Shown: one piece after another, positions 10,862 through 22,760 of the stretch
How the letters are laid out: every line of letters begins with the position of its first letter
Position numbering within the stretch: position 1 is the stretch's first letter
Assembly: GCA_016584305.1 (NCBI GenBank)
Contig: JACEEZ010010096.1
Span: forward strand, 5,001-69,000
Origin: Chionoecetes opilio
Taxonomy: Eukaryota > Arthropoda > Malacostraca > Decapoda > Majidae
Direction: 5' to 3'
Length of the DNA stretch: 64,000 nucleotides
The notes under the pieces: model-generated
The model's database searches: none
What the model was told of the DNA's origin: nothing
Seen by the model: the letters and a program-made list of their open reading frames with translations, nothing else
Translations under genes and position numbers: made by a program

Positions 10862-10930
10862 TGACTGGTTATTTAAACATCCTTTCACTCTCCGTTTGTT
10901 TAACTGTTACCTGATTGCGTGTGCTTTATT

Positions 10931-11021
<91 letters not shown>

Positions 11022-11096
11022 GTGGCGTAGAGTTATCTCACAAAAACTAGATTGACCTCCTAAACTTCCAAACTTAACCAGGTAGTAACAACTAGA

Positions 11097-11167
<71 letters not shown>

Positions 11168-11175
11168 TCTCTCAT
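10808..11175. repeat. (GA)n and two (CT)n arrays
   Basis: (GA)n at 10808-10860, (CT)n at 10936-11019 and (CT)n at 11098-11175. The first and second are complementary and 75 bp apart, so a hairpin is possible. Confidence 0.92.
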
Positions 11176-11665
11176 CGTTAATACTGTTTCGTGACCTAAA
11201 GATGACTCGGGTTCCTTCCTTCCTTCCTTCCTTCCTTCCTTCCTTCCTTCCTTCCTCCCTCCCTCCCTTCTTCCTTCCTTCTTCCTTCCTTCTTTCCCTC
11301 CCTTCCTTCCCCTCTCTCCCTCCTTCCCTCCCTCCTACCCTTCTTCCTTCCCTCCTTCCTTCCCTCCGTCCTTCCTTCCCTCCTTTCTTCCTTCCTCCTT
11401 CCTTCCTCCGTCTTCCTTCCCTCTTTCCTCCTTCCTTCCTCTTCTTCTCCTCCTCCCTCCCTCCTCCTCCCTTCCCCCCATCCCTCCCCTCCTCCCCCCT
11501 CCTTCCCTCCCTCCCTCCTTCCTTCCTTCCTTCCTTCCTTCCTTCCCTCCCTCCCTTCCTCCCTTCCTTCCTTCCTTCCGTCCTTCCCTATAGCCGTGAT
11601 CCTGCCCTAAGGTGAAGGAAATCAAGAGAAAGAAAGGAAGGAAGGAAGGAAGGAAGGAAGGAGGT
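11176..11665. repeat. Composite repeat: spacer plus (TTCC)n
   Basis: A 45-bp spacer containing GTTAATACTGTTTCGTGACC links the upstream (CT)n to a long (TTCC)/(TCCC) array. The same spacer with the same flanking repeat types recurs at 15073-15113. The array ends with a separate (GGAA)n at 11634-11662. Confidence 0.85.
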
Positions 11666-11671
11666 GAGATA

Positions 11672-12211
11672 AGGCATGGAAGAGGTACCATTTTCTAAAG
11701 TTTATTCATACTGTGTTACAAAATTGATGTTTAAGTCTGTAAAACGGTTGGTGCCGATAGCATTGCGAGGCATGTTTCCTACTAGTGAGGCTATACACTC
11801 TTACCCCACCAGACAGAGAGGGAACCTTCGTGTACCACAAGGCAGAATAACAATGCTACACAGAACATTTAGATATAAAGGAACACGTATATGGAACGAG
11901 GTATCAACAACTCTAGACCATCATAGCTTATTATCAACTTATAAATACAGAATTAAGAAATATTTCATGACCATCTAAATTATGTTTTATATTTATTTTT
12001 TTGTGTTAGGATGTAGCAGACAATAGAACATTTAAGAACATTTGCTTTAGCCTTCTAATAATTTAATACAGTTATTATATAGAATAGGAGGGCAAAATAT
12101 ACCAGTTATCAGTCAGTCCTCATTGCCATGTATCAAGGAAGAAATTAAGTCAATATATATATCGTGTATAATTATGTTCATGACAATAAAAGAATTTTGA
12201 ATTGAATTGAA
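11672..12211 (+). pseudogene. 5'-truncated LINE: RT C-terminus and 3' UTR
   Basis: The frame 11676-11978 is intact and includes HSYPTRQRGNLRVPQGR, TFRYKGTRIWNEVS and YKYRIKKYFM. This is the conserved C-terminal signature of non-LTR retrotransposon ORF2 proteins (NLRVPxxRT...F.YxGxxxWN...FKxxLKxYL). The polymerase domain is lost by 5' truncation at the (GGAA)n boundary. The 3' UTR ends in AATAAAAGAATTTTG followed by a short TTGAA tandem repeat, as seen in L2/CR1-type elements. It is inserted between microsatellites, with (GA)n immediately downstream. Confidence 0.85.
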
Positions 12212-12218
12212 GAGGTAA

Positions 12219-12450
<232 letters not shown>

Positions 12451-12740
12451 CCCCGCATCCCATTAATTAATGCCCATAACTTACTCCCCTATTTTCTCCA
12501 TCAACAAAAAAGGAACACGATGACCAACAACACAACACGCCCCTACAGAAAAATAATACTATAGATGTACCAAAATAAAATATAAAATACAGCAAATAAG
12601 AACATGAAAATAAAAAGTAAATTTAATGAAAGTAAAAATAATAATAGTAATAGTAATAGATGTTAAATATAATAGTTTATGCGTAACAAGGAATGTGTTC
12701 TTATTTTTTTCCCTTTCAGAACTTGTAAAGGTGAGCAAAG

Positions 12741-12742
<2 letters not shown>

Positions 12743-12806
<64 letters not shown>
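12743..12806. repeat. (GA)n microsatellite at LINE 5' boundary
   Basis: Pure (GA)n abutting the truncated 5' end of the LINE remnant. Confidence 0.95.
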
Positions 12807-12811
<5 letters not shown>

Positions 12812-14105
12812 GTGCCTTTACAGGGTGTGGCACGGAGGCCTTCTCGAAAAACTCCGAGCAAAAGGCATCCAGGGTGACCTCCTGCTGCTCCTGGGGAACT
12901 ACCTGCAGGGAAGAACCCTCCAGGTCGTCGTCAACGGGCAGGCTTCTGAGTCCCTGCCAGTGGAAGCATCAATCCCACAGGGTTCTGTGCTGGGGCCAGT
13001 CCTGTGGAACATCTACGTGGACGATCTTCTCCGGCAGCTGCCAGCAGTCTCGGCTTATGCTGATGACCGTACTCTCTCCTGCTCCTACCCGCGACATGAC
13101 AGTGGGCGTGCTGCTGATGAGTCAATCAGCAGCTGAGTGGTATACAGGAGTGGGGTACACGTTGGCAGGTGAACTTTGCTCCGGAGAAGACACAGGCAAT
13201 GGTGGTTTCTCGGTTCCCCGCTGCCGGGCCAGCAGTAGAAGGGAGGCTGCGGTTTGGTGGCGTTCCTCTCCCACTCCAGGAAGCCGTCAAGGTTCTGGGA
13301 GTAGAGGTGGACCGAGAGCTAAGGTTTGACGGCCACATCAAACACATTGCTAAAAAGGCCTCTCACAGGGTCTCTGCCCTGCGAAGGGTAGCCAGCTTCC
13401 TCGACAGGGGAGGGAAGCTCTTGCTCTACAAGGCCCAGATACGGCCTTACTTAAGAGTACGCCGCCCTCTCCTGGATGTCGTGTGCAGCCTCGCACACTA
13501 GGAGGCTGGACAACATCCAGCGTCGAGCCCTGCGACTGGTGGATGCTGCAGACCCCCCAGACCCACCAGCCCAGTTCGAGCCGGTGAGTCCTCTCGACTC
13601 ACTGGAACACCGCAGGGACGTCGCAGCGCTTGTGGTATTCCACAAGGCACAGGTGCAGGGAGTGCCACACCTGGCTGGGTTACGACAGCCTCCGAGAATC
13701 ACCACGCGAAGCACGAGAACGGTGCTTACCAGTGGTGATGCAGTGGAGGTACCGCGTTCCCGTGCCAGCCAGCACCAACGCACCTTTGTGGGCCGCGTCT
13801 CCAGGATTGTGGAACATTTTCACGGCCGCTGTCCCTCACATCCAGGAAATGAACACACAAAGTGTCAAGTTAGCGGCCAATCGGTGGAGACTGTCGAAGT
13901 CCACCCCGCTGACGCTAGTGATACTGTGACACTAGTGACAGCAACAGTGCCTTAACAAACACTTTAGTGATGCTTATATGTATATAATGTTAGTTTTTTA
14001 GGTCTTTGTATTTAGTTATATAGCTATATTACTTGCCTAAGATAGGTAGCACACGACAGTCACCTTGGGCTTCATGTATATGTATGTTAATAAAATGAAA
14101 AAAAT
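12807..14105 (+). pseudogene. Jockey/CR1-type LINE reverse transcriptase, frameshifted
   Basis: From 12825 the frame carries reverse transcriptase motifs: VVVNGQASE, then IPQGSVLGPVLWNIYVDDLL, then the catalytic YADD at 13056-13067. The thumb region (WQVNFAPEKTQAM, KVLGVEVDRELRFDGHIK) is in another frame from about 13150. NIQRRALRLV with SPLDSLEHRRDVAALVVFHK is in a third stretch from about 13476, and LWNIFTAAVPHIQ is one frame further on. At least three frameshifts separate these blocks, so it is a dead copy. The endonuclease and the first RT motifs are absent. A 3' UTR follows and ends in TAATAAAATGAAAAAAAT before (GA)n. The protein would have copied element RNA during target-primed insertion. 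Confidence 0.9.
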
Positions 14106-14108
14106 AAA

Positions 14109-14487
<379 letters not shown>

Positions 14488-14495
<8 letters not shown>

Positions 14496-15005
14496 AGGTA
14501 AGGTAACAGTGTGGGGGGGTTGGGGCTGAGGGAAGAGGGAGAAAGGGGATGTGTGGGGGGGTGATGAGAGGAGATATAAGGGGTGGGAGGCGAGGTGTGG
14601 GGGCATTCGTGTAGTGATTGTGTGTGTAAGTGCAAGGATGACACTGGCTGCGGCTGTGGTGAGTGACTCGGCCCTTGGGGAAGTACTAGGCTATTTAATT
14701 CCCAGTGCTATTTCCTGTGTTAATTACCTAGTCCGGTTAGATTGCTTTCCTTTTCTTTTTCTTATGCATTATTTTGGTGTAGTATCCTTTGGTATTTAGT
14801 TAGAATTGTTAGTATTTTTTTTCCCGTGTTAGTTGTCTATTGGGGTTGGATTGCTTTTCTTTTCTTATTCTTTCGCATTATTTTGGTTTTTCAAGCTTTT
14901 CTGCCATCTTTTTTTTGGTTACTTTTTCCACGAGTGATTTAGATTTTTTTTGTTTACATTTTCGTTTTCCACACATTTCTTTACGATTTTGCATTCTTCT
15001 TTCAA

Positions 15006-15007
<2 letters not shown>
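14488..15007. other. Intergenic, no gene seen
   Basis: G-rich start, then T-rich sequence with a loose 130-bp internal duplication (TTTTCTTTTTCTTATGCATT at 14751; TTTTCTTATTCTTTCGCATT at 14860). No gene or mobile element was recognised. Confidence 0.55.
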
Positions 15008-15077
<70 letters not shown>

Positions 15078-15410
15078 GTTAATACTGTTTCGTGACCTAA
15101 AGATGACTCGGGTTCCTTCCTTCCTTCCTTCTTTCCCTCCCTCCCTTCCCTCTCTCCCTCCTTCCCACCCTCCTTCCCTCTCTCCTACCCTTCTTCCTTC
15201 CTTCCTTCCTTCCTTCCTTCCTTCCTTCTTTCCCTCCCTCCCTTCCCTCCCTCCCTCCTTCCCTCCCTCCTACCCTTCTTCCTTCCTTCCTTCCTTCCTT
15301 CCTTCCTTCTTTCCCTCCCTCCCTTCCCTCTCTCCCTCCTTCCCTCTCTCCCTCCCTCCCTTCCCTCTCTCCCTCCTTCCCTTCTTCCTTCCCTTACCCT
15401 TCTTCTTCTT
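15008..15410. repeat. Composite (CT)n-spacer-(TTCC)n repeat, copy 2
   Basis: (CT)n at 15008-15073, then the same spacer (GTTAATACTGTTTCGTGACC...) found at 11176, then TTCC/TCCC arrays with an internal period of about 90 bp. The next 225 bases are unique. Confidence 0.88.
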
Positions 15411-15635
15411 GATGCTCTAAAATTCCCTTCATTATAAACATATTTTTAGCTTTCAATACAATTATCTTCTCTTGTCTAGAAATATATAGGATCCGAATTG
15501 TTTTCTAGCGCATTATTTTAACTTTTCAACGTTGATCTATGTTTTCGCTTTTCTTGCCTCATGGGTAGTGATTTTCAAAGCCATTTTCCTCATAACTAAT
15601 AATTTTTCCCTTTTTTGTTTGCTTTTCTTTGTCTA

Positions 15636-16070
15636 TTCTTCCTTCCCTCCCTTCCTTCCTTCCTTCCTTCCTTCCTTCCTTCCTTCCTCCTTCCCTCCCT
15701 CCTTCCTTCCTTCCCTCCCTCCCTCCTTTCCTCCCTCCTTCCTTCCTTCCTTCCCTTCCCTTATTCCTTCCCTCCCTTCCTTCCTTCCCTCCCTCCCTTC
15801 CTCCCTTCTTCCTTCCCTCCCTTCTTCCTTTCCTCCCTTCTTCCTTCCCTCCCTTCTTCCTTTCCTCCCTTCCTTCCCTCCTTCCCTCCCTCCTTCCTTC
15901 CCTCCCTTCCCTTCTTCCTTCCCTCCCTTCCCTTCTTCCCTCCCTTCTTCCTTCCCTCCCTTCCCTTCTTCCTTCCCTCCCTTCCCTTCTTCCTTCCCTT
16001 CCTTCCTTCCTTCCTTCCTTCCTTCCTCCCTTCCTTCCTTCCTTCCTTCCCTCCATCCCATCCCTCCCAT
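15636..16070. repeat. (TTCC)/(TCCC) array
   Basis: C/T-only array. It opens long Pro/Ser/Phe frames on one strand and Gly/Arg/Glu frames on the other; neither is a gene. Confidence 0.95.
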
Positions 16071-16404
16071 AACGAGAACTTCTCTTTTTTTCTTTCTTTT
16101 TTCAGATCATTCTTATTCTCTCTATCTTTTTCTCTAATAATTCTGAAGTGTATAACCTTTTTAACTTTATATTTCATCCTCTCTTCAGTACAGCCACCTT
16201 CCATCCACTCACCCACTCGCTATGATCCCTCCTCCACTTAATCACTCCACATGACTGCCACAACAACTCTATTCTATTCCTATCTATCTATCTATTCATT
16301 TATATTCGACTAACTATTCATCCTTCGTTAATCTTACTAGCCTCTACATAATCATAAAAATTATTCCATTACTCTTAACACTAAAAACACTACTACTCAT
16401 CATC
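16071..16404. other. Intergenic, no gene seen
   Basis: T-rich and then CTA/ATC-rich unique sequence with no coding or element signal. Confidence 0.55.
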
Positions 16405-16652
16405 CTAGTAACTTCTGTCCACAATAATGTCAATCTCTCCTAGTAACTTCTTTCCACAATAATGTCAATCTCCTCTAGTAACTTCTGTCCACAATAATGT
16501 CAATCTCCTCTAGTAACTTCTGTCCACAATAATGTCAATCTCCTCTAGTAACTTCTGTCCACAATAACGTCAATCCCTACTAGTAACTTCTGTCCACAAT
16601 AACGTCAATCTCTACTAGTAACTTCTGTCCACAATAACGTCAATCTCTTCTA
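16405..16652. repeat. 39-bp minisatellite, about 6 copies
   Basis: The unit contains TAGTAACTTCTGTCCACAAT followed by AATGTCAATCTCCTC or AACGTCAATCTCTAC. Variants are grouped, with the AACGTC form in the last three copies. Confidence 0.95.
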
Positions 16653-17131
16653 TAAGTCATTTATTTCTCAAGAACATTTATCATACGGTGAACGAAGAGC
16701 AAAATAAGAGACAAAGGAAATTCATGACAAATGCTCTCGTGATTGTGAATGAAAATACTTTATCGTATAGTGAAGAAAACCTGACCAGTTGATAATTCCG
16801 TATTTAGTGACATTGTATTTCTCTATTTCTTTAAAATTGAACTCAGACTGAACAGAAACAAATATTTAATCCAATAAGTATCTATAACACACACAAAAAA
16901 AAAATAAGCCTTTGAAAAAACAAGTGTCATCGAAAAAAAATCTTGAGAGGAGATACTACCCAACAAAGATCGCATAGACAATATGTGGAATGGAAAATAT
17001 GTGGGAAATACAATAAAATCAACGTTTGAGCTGAAACTTCCCCAAATAATGAAAATTGAGATGAATATGTGAGCGCGTGATACCAATAATGATAAAAAAA
17101 CAAAGCAAAAAAATATGAGGTGGATCAGTCA
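16653..17131. other. AT-rich intergenic, no gene seen
   Basis: Unique AT-rich sequence. A short minus-strand open frame (16823-17086) has no recognisable motif or homologous neighbour. Confidence 0.5.
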
Positions 17132-17457
17132 AATGTTAAACTTTTATAATAATGGCAAGACTTTTATAATAATGGCAAGACTTTTATAATAATGGCAAGA
17201 CTTTTATAATAATGGCAAGACTTTTATAATAATGGCAAGACTTTTATAATAATGGCAAGACTTTTATAATAATGGCAAGACTTTTTAATAAATAATGGCA
17301 AGACTTTTATAATAATGGCAAGACTTTTATAATAATGGCAAGACTTTTATAATAATGGCAAGACTTTTATAATAATGGCAAGACTTTTATAATAATGGCA
17401 AGACTTTTATAATAATGGCAAGACTTTTATAATAATGGCAAGACTTTTATAATAATG
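17132..17457. repeat. 20-bp minisatellite, about 16 copies
   Basis: The unit CTTTTATAATAATGGCAAGA is repeated almost perfectly, with one variant copy near 17281. Flank 17458-17764 is A-rich with AAAGT phrases and no gene. Confidence 0.97.
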
Positions 17458-17762
17458 CAACGATAAGTATCCAGTAATTAACAGACGACTATGACAAAAC
17501 AATAGTGAAAGTAGAGCGTAAAGGAGGCTAACAATAGACAACAAAACTAATTAAAGTAAAAGTAAAACAAAAGTAAAAAAGTAAAGTAAAGTAAAAAAAG
17601 AAAACAAGACCATGAGCCAGATAAAAGGAAATTAAGTCAAAGTTGAAGGGAAGGAGAATAGTAGGAGAGAAAAAAAGTTAAGATCCGTTTGACCAACAGA
17701 CTTATTAACTTATAAAGGTTGAAGCCACGGTAGTTATCCTTGAGAGCGCAAGCAAAAACTGG

Positions 17763-18486
<724 letters not shown>

Positions 18487-18804
18487 CACGCCAGACAAGA
18501 ATATGAAATCTCAAGGTAAACTAACTTTGTATGTAAAGAAAGAAAGGCATAAAAAGTAAGAAAAAATAGTACCGGTTTGATTGAGTTAATTCCACATATT
18601 AACACTTGTTCCAGATTCTTTGTGTGTTAATGGTAAGTTTGTATGTAAACCTAACATTAAGTATCTAGAACAAGTAATACTATGCTGAATAGGACGCATA
18701 CCCAATTTAACGGTTACAGGGAGTTTCGTACACAAGTTGTTTCGTACTATAGGCTACCGTGGGTTCAACCTTTACACGTCAATAAAGTGTTGGTCAAACT
18801 TAAT
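18487..18804. other. Intergenic, no gene seen
   Basis: Unique AT-rich sequence between two arrays. No open frame of interest. Confidence 0.5.
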
Positions 18805-19860
18805 CTTAATATTGACTTTTCTTAATATTGACTTTTCTTAATATTGACTTTTCTTAATATTGACTTTTCTTAATATTGACTTTTCTTAATATTGACTTTT
18901 CTTAATATTGACTTTTCTTAATATTGACTTTTCTTAATGTTGACTTTTGTTAATGTTGACTTTTGTTAATGTTGACTTTTCTTAATATTGACTTTTCTTA
19001 ATATTGACTTTTCTTAATATTGACTTTTCTTAATATTGACTTTTCTTAATATTGACTTTTCTTAATATTGACTTTTCTTAATATTGACTTTTCTTAATAG
19101 TGACTTTTCTTAATATTGACTTTTCTTAATATTGACTTTTCTTAATAGTGACTTTTCTTAATATTGACTTTTCTTAATAGTGACTTTTCTTAATAGTGAC
19201 TTTTCTTAATAGTGACTTTTCTTAATAGTGACTTTTCTTAATAGTGACTTCTTAATAGTGACTTTTCTTAATAGTGACTTTTCTTAATATTGACTTTTCT
19301 TAATATTGACTTTTCTTAATATTGACTTTTCTTAATATTGACTTTTCTTAATATTGACTTTTTTTAATAGTGACTTTTCTTAATAGTGACTTTTCTTAAT
19401 AGTGACTTTTCTTAATATTGACTTTTCTTAATATTGACTTTTCTTAATATTGACTTTTCTTAATGTTGACTTTTCTTAATAGTTGACTTTTCTTAAGTGA
19501 CTTTTCTTAATAGTGACTTTTCTTAAGTGACTTTTCTTAATAGTGACTTTTCTTAATATTGACTTTTCTTAATAGTGACTTTTCTTAATAGTGACTTTTC
19601 TTAATATTGACTTTTCTTAATAGTGACTTTTCTTAATAGTGACTTTTCTTAACATTGACTTTTCTTAATATTGACTTTTCTTAATAGTGACTTTTCTTAA
19701 TAGTGACTTTTCTTAATAGTGACTTTTCTTAATAGTGACTTTTCTTAATAGTGACTTTTCTTAATAGTGACTTTTCTTAATAGTGACTTTTCTTAATAGT
19801 GACTTTTCTTAATATTGACTTTTCTTAATATTGACTTTTCTGAATATTGACTTTTCTGAA
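18805..19860. repeat. 16-bp satellite, about 66 copies
   Basis: The unit is TTAATATTGACTTTTC or TTAATAGTGACTTTTC. The T and G variants at position 7 occur in runs, not at random, and a few units lack 4-5 bp (near 19495-19530). This looks like local homogenisation of two variants. Confidence 0.97.
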
Positions 19861-20139
19861 TTTTAACATCTTTTTTTATTATTATTATTATTATTATTCT
19901 CCTTCCCTTCAACTTTTGCTTAATTTCCTTTTATCTGGGACGTACTTTTGTTTTCTTTGTTGTTCCCTTCTTTCATTAGTGTTCTTGTCTATTGTGTTAT
20001 CCTCCTCTTCCTCTATGCTCTCCTTTCTTTTTACTATTCTGCTTCTATTTAAGTGTTGTTTACTTTTCTTTTTTTTGTCATAATGTTCTTGTTTTCATTT
20101 TTTGTTCCCTTCTTTCATTAATCTTCTTTGTCTCTTAGT

Positions 20140-20340
20140 ATCCTCCTCCTCCTCCTCCTCCTCCTCCTCCTTCTCCTTCTCCTTCTCCTCCTCCTCGTCC
20201 TCTTCTTCTCCTCCTCCTCCTCCTCTTCCTCTTCCTCTTCCTCTTCCTCTTCCTCCTCCTCCTCCTCCTCCTCCTCCTCCTCCTCCTCCTTCCTTCTTCT
20301 TCTTCTTCTCCTCCACTTCTTCCCCTCCTCCTCCTCCTTC
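20140..20340. repeat. (CTC)/(CTT) trinucleotide array
   Basis: Imperfect CTC/TTC/CTT trinucleotide repeats, preceded by a (TTA)n at 19873-19900. The unique spacer between them has no gene. Confidence 0.93.
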
Positions 20341-20458
20341 TCTTACCCAGGTTACACGTACCCAGGTTTTGTTAGTTGTTTCATACACTGATTTTGAGTT
20401 ATTTTCGTACATACCAGGTGTCGTTTTCTAACTCTAGTTGTCAATTTTAACTCTGAGC

Positions 20459-20740
20459 TGAGTGTACGAAACGACTATGGTTTCATTATAGACTACGAAA
20501 CATATTTTTGGTGTACGAATCTACTGGTGTGGTACGAAACAACTTGTGTACGAACTGACTGGCGTGTTTGCACCCCTACCCAACTAAACCTATTTTTTTT
20601 TCTTTCTGAGTGTACGAAACGACTATGGTTTCATATAGACTACGAAACATATTTTTGGTGTACGAATCTACTGGTGTACGAAACAACTTGTGTACGAACT
20701 GACTGCACCGCTACCCAACTAAACCTGTATTTTTTTCTTT
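20459..20740. repeat. 150-bp direct duplication
   Basis: GTGTACGAAACGACTATGG with about 120 following bases occurs at 20461 and 20610, including GTGTACGAATCTACTGGTG and TACCCAACTAAACC. The related phrase ACTTGTGTACGAACTGACTG appears in both copies. Confidence 0.88.
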
Positions 20741-20871
20741 CTTTTTCTGCCTCTTGGTTTGGTGTATAAGTAACGGGTCGAACATGCAGCCACTGCCTTA
20801 CTTAGACCCGTCAAACAGGAATTAATAGTGAAAAAAAAAGTGAGACGCTATCCTTGTTTCCATCTACTTCA

Positions 20872-21211
20872 AGGAGAGAGAAGAGAAGGAAGAGAGAGAG
20901 AGAGGGAGAGAGACGAGGAGAGAGAGAGAAGACTGGAGATGAGGAGAGAAGAATCAGTCAATAGAAAAAATACAAACGGGAAGAGAGAGAGATGAGGAGA
21001 GATAATGAGGACGAAAAAGAGAGAGAGAGAGAGGAGAGAGAGAGAAGACGATTGAGTGTAGAGACATGGTAAGACGACGAGAGACATAGGTACGAGAGAG
21101 AGGAGAGAGAACTTGTTAAGAAGACTAACCGGTACAGGATAAAAGCGATGGGAAGAGAAGAGAGCGATGCAGAGAAGACGAGAAGAGAGAGTAAGTGAGA
21201 GAGAAGAGAAA

Positions 21212-21251
<40 letters not shown>

Positions 21252-21281
21252 AGAACTGGATTAAGAAGATATAATCGGACA

Positions 21282-21321
<40 letters not shown>

Positions 21322-21345
21322 GAGATGGAAGAGATGAAGAGAGAA

Positions 21346-21376
<31 letters not shown>
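20872..21376. repeat. Interrupted (GA)n tract
   Basis: Purine-rich sequence with (GA)n cores and GACGA/GATGA interruptions. The 370 bases after it (21377-21744) are unique without a recognisable feature. Confidence 0.85.
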
Positions 21377-21742
21377 TAGTTCTTCACTCTTGCGTCGTAA
21401 CCTATTTACTATACTATTACATCATCGTTTCGTCTACCATTGCATAACTACAAGTGCATTATTCAGTATTCACCTCCTTCATTCATCCTTTATTCATGTT
21501 TTTCACTTCTACTAACTCACTTTACCTCTAAGCAGTATCTAAGCCTCGGATACTAAATTCAGCATAGAGGCATTGCGCCATAACTAATGCATACCCCATC
21601 CTCCTTCCTCGTAATGCATCGATGTCATATTCCTTCTAATGTGTAATATTTTCTTTTATATTTCTTCTAATATTTGGGGACTGGCAACTAAGCAGACTTT
21701 TTGTTACGCCCTTTTTTTTTTTGCCTTTGGTCAGTCCTTTGG

Positions 21743-21744
<2 letters not shown>

Positions 21745-21776
<32 letters not shown>

Positions 21777-21876
21777 AAACAAAAAAAAATAAACAAAAGA
21801 AAAAAAAAAAAAAAAATATTATAATGATAATGTAATAATAATTAATAATTAATATATATTTATAATAATAATAATG

Positions 21877-21914
<38 letters not shown>

Positions 21915-21940
21915 TAAAAAAAAAAAAAAAAAAAAAATGA
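21745..21940. repeat. Poly-A and (TAA)n tract
   Basis: Poly-A with AAAC/AAAT breaks, then (TAA)n at 21860-21908, then poly-A again. Possibly the expanded tail of a retroposon. A nearby phrase, GGTCAGTCCTTTGG at 21729, resembles GGCCAGTCCTTTGTG at 29320. Confidence 0.8.
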
Positions 21941-22208
21941 TTCCCTTATTCACTCCAATCATCAAAGTTACGTAACTAATAATAACTTTCTTTTACTCAC
22001 GCCCTCTTATTTCTCTATCTATAAATAACAACACCAAAATTCATAGCACCTTCTTCTTCCTCATAATGAGCTTCCTTATTTTCCTTTCCTTATATTCCTT
22101 ATTTTTATTCATCTTCCTTATTTTCTAATGTTCTTATATAATGTAAATATATAATAGGCAACAAATTCCTTCTAATGTAAATATTGGTTCTCTTTTTCAT
22201 CCCAAGCA

Positions 22209-22421
22209 TTAAACCCTTCACGCCCAGATCTTTCCTTTACTATAAAAAATTGTATGTTGTCGAGCCATAAAATTACGAAAAATAACTGAACATACCAAAT
22301 TAGTTAGTCGACAAGGATACTAAGCAGATCATATCTATAAAATATTGCTTATAGTCACTAAAAATCGTCTAATGTTACCCAAATTACAATGGAAATTACG
22401 TTCTGGGCCTCAAGGGGTTAA
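22209..22421 (-). mobile_element. piggyBac-like MITE (copy A)
   Basis: Full-length copy of the family described at 49513, inverted. It is bounded by TTAA at 22209 and 22418, with terminal sequences CCCTTCACGCCCAGATC and CTGGGCCTCAAGGGG. Confidence 0.88.
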
Positions 22422-22425
22422 GGGC

Positions 22426-22600
22426 ACGTAACTAATAATCACTTGCTTTACTTACGTGTACAAGTGAGACAAATAAATAATCGATAACATACTCCTTCTA
22501 GGTAATGTAAATAAATTATAATCTTCTCACACTCACACTTCTCCAATCATCAAAGGCACGTAACTTATAATCCCATGGTTTACTTACGTGCACAGGTGAG
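22426..22600. repeat. Duplicated segment reaching into exon 1
   Basis: GGCACGTAACTAATAATCAC...TTTACTTACGTGTACAAGTGAG (22427-22470) recurs with changes at 22554-22599 (GGCACGTAACTTATAATCCC...TTACGTGCACAGGTGAG), and a weaker relative lies near 21965. The proposed start ATG of the cysteine-rich gene lies inside the second copy. The start could therefore be a chance ATG, with the true first exon upstream and CACAG at 22592-22596 acting as an acceptor. Confidence 0.6.
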
Positions 22601-22760
22601 ATGGGCAGTGGTGGTGGTGGTGTGGGGTACGGCGCAGGGCACGAGTCTGGTGGACCTTAGCCGCTGCACGAACAGTTGCTCTGCCGTGCCGGAGGACCTG
22701 TGGCCGTCGTGCTGCGAGGCCCATGGCACGTGCTGCGAAGAATTTGCTGACTCCTGCATG
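22575..22760 (+). CDS. Exon 1: signal peptide and first cysteine module
   Basis: 62 codons. Residues 1-22 form the signal-peptide-like segment. Cysteines then read C-x3-C-x10-CC-x5-CC-x6-C, with DLWPSCCEAHGTCCEEFADS as the core. The last codon is ATG, directly followed by GTAAGG. The start codon is uncertain because it lies in a locally duplicated segment; an upstream exon spliced at the CAG ending at 22596 is the alternative. Confidence 0.6.
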
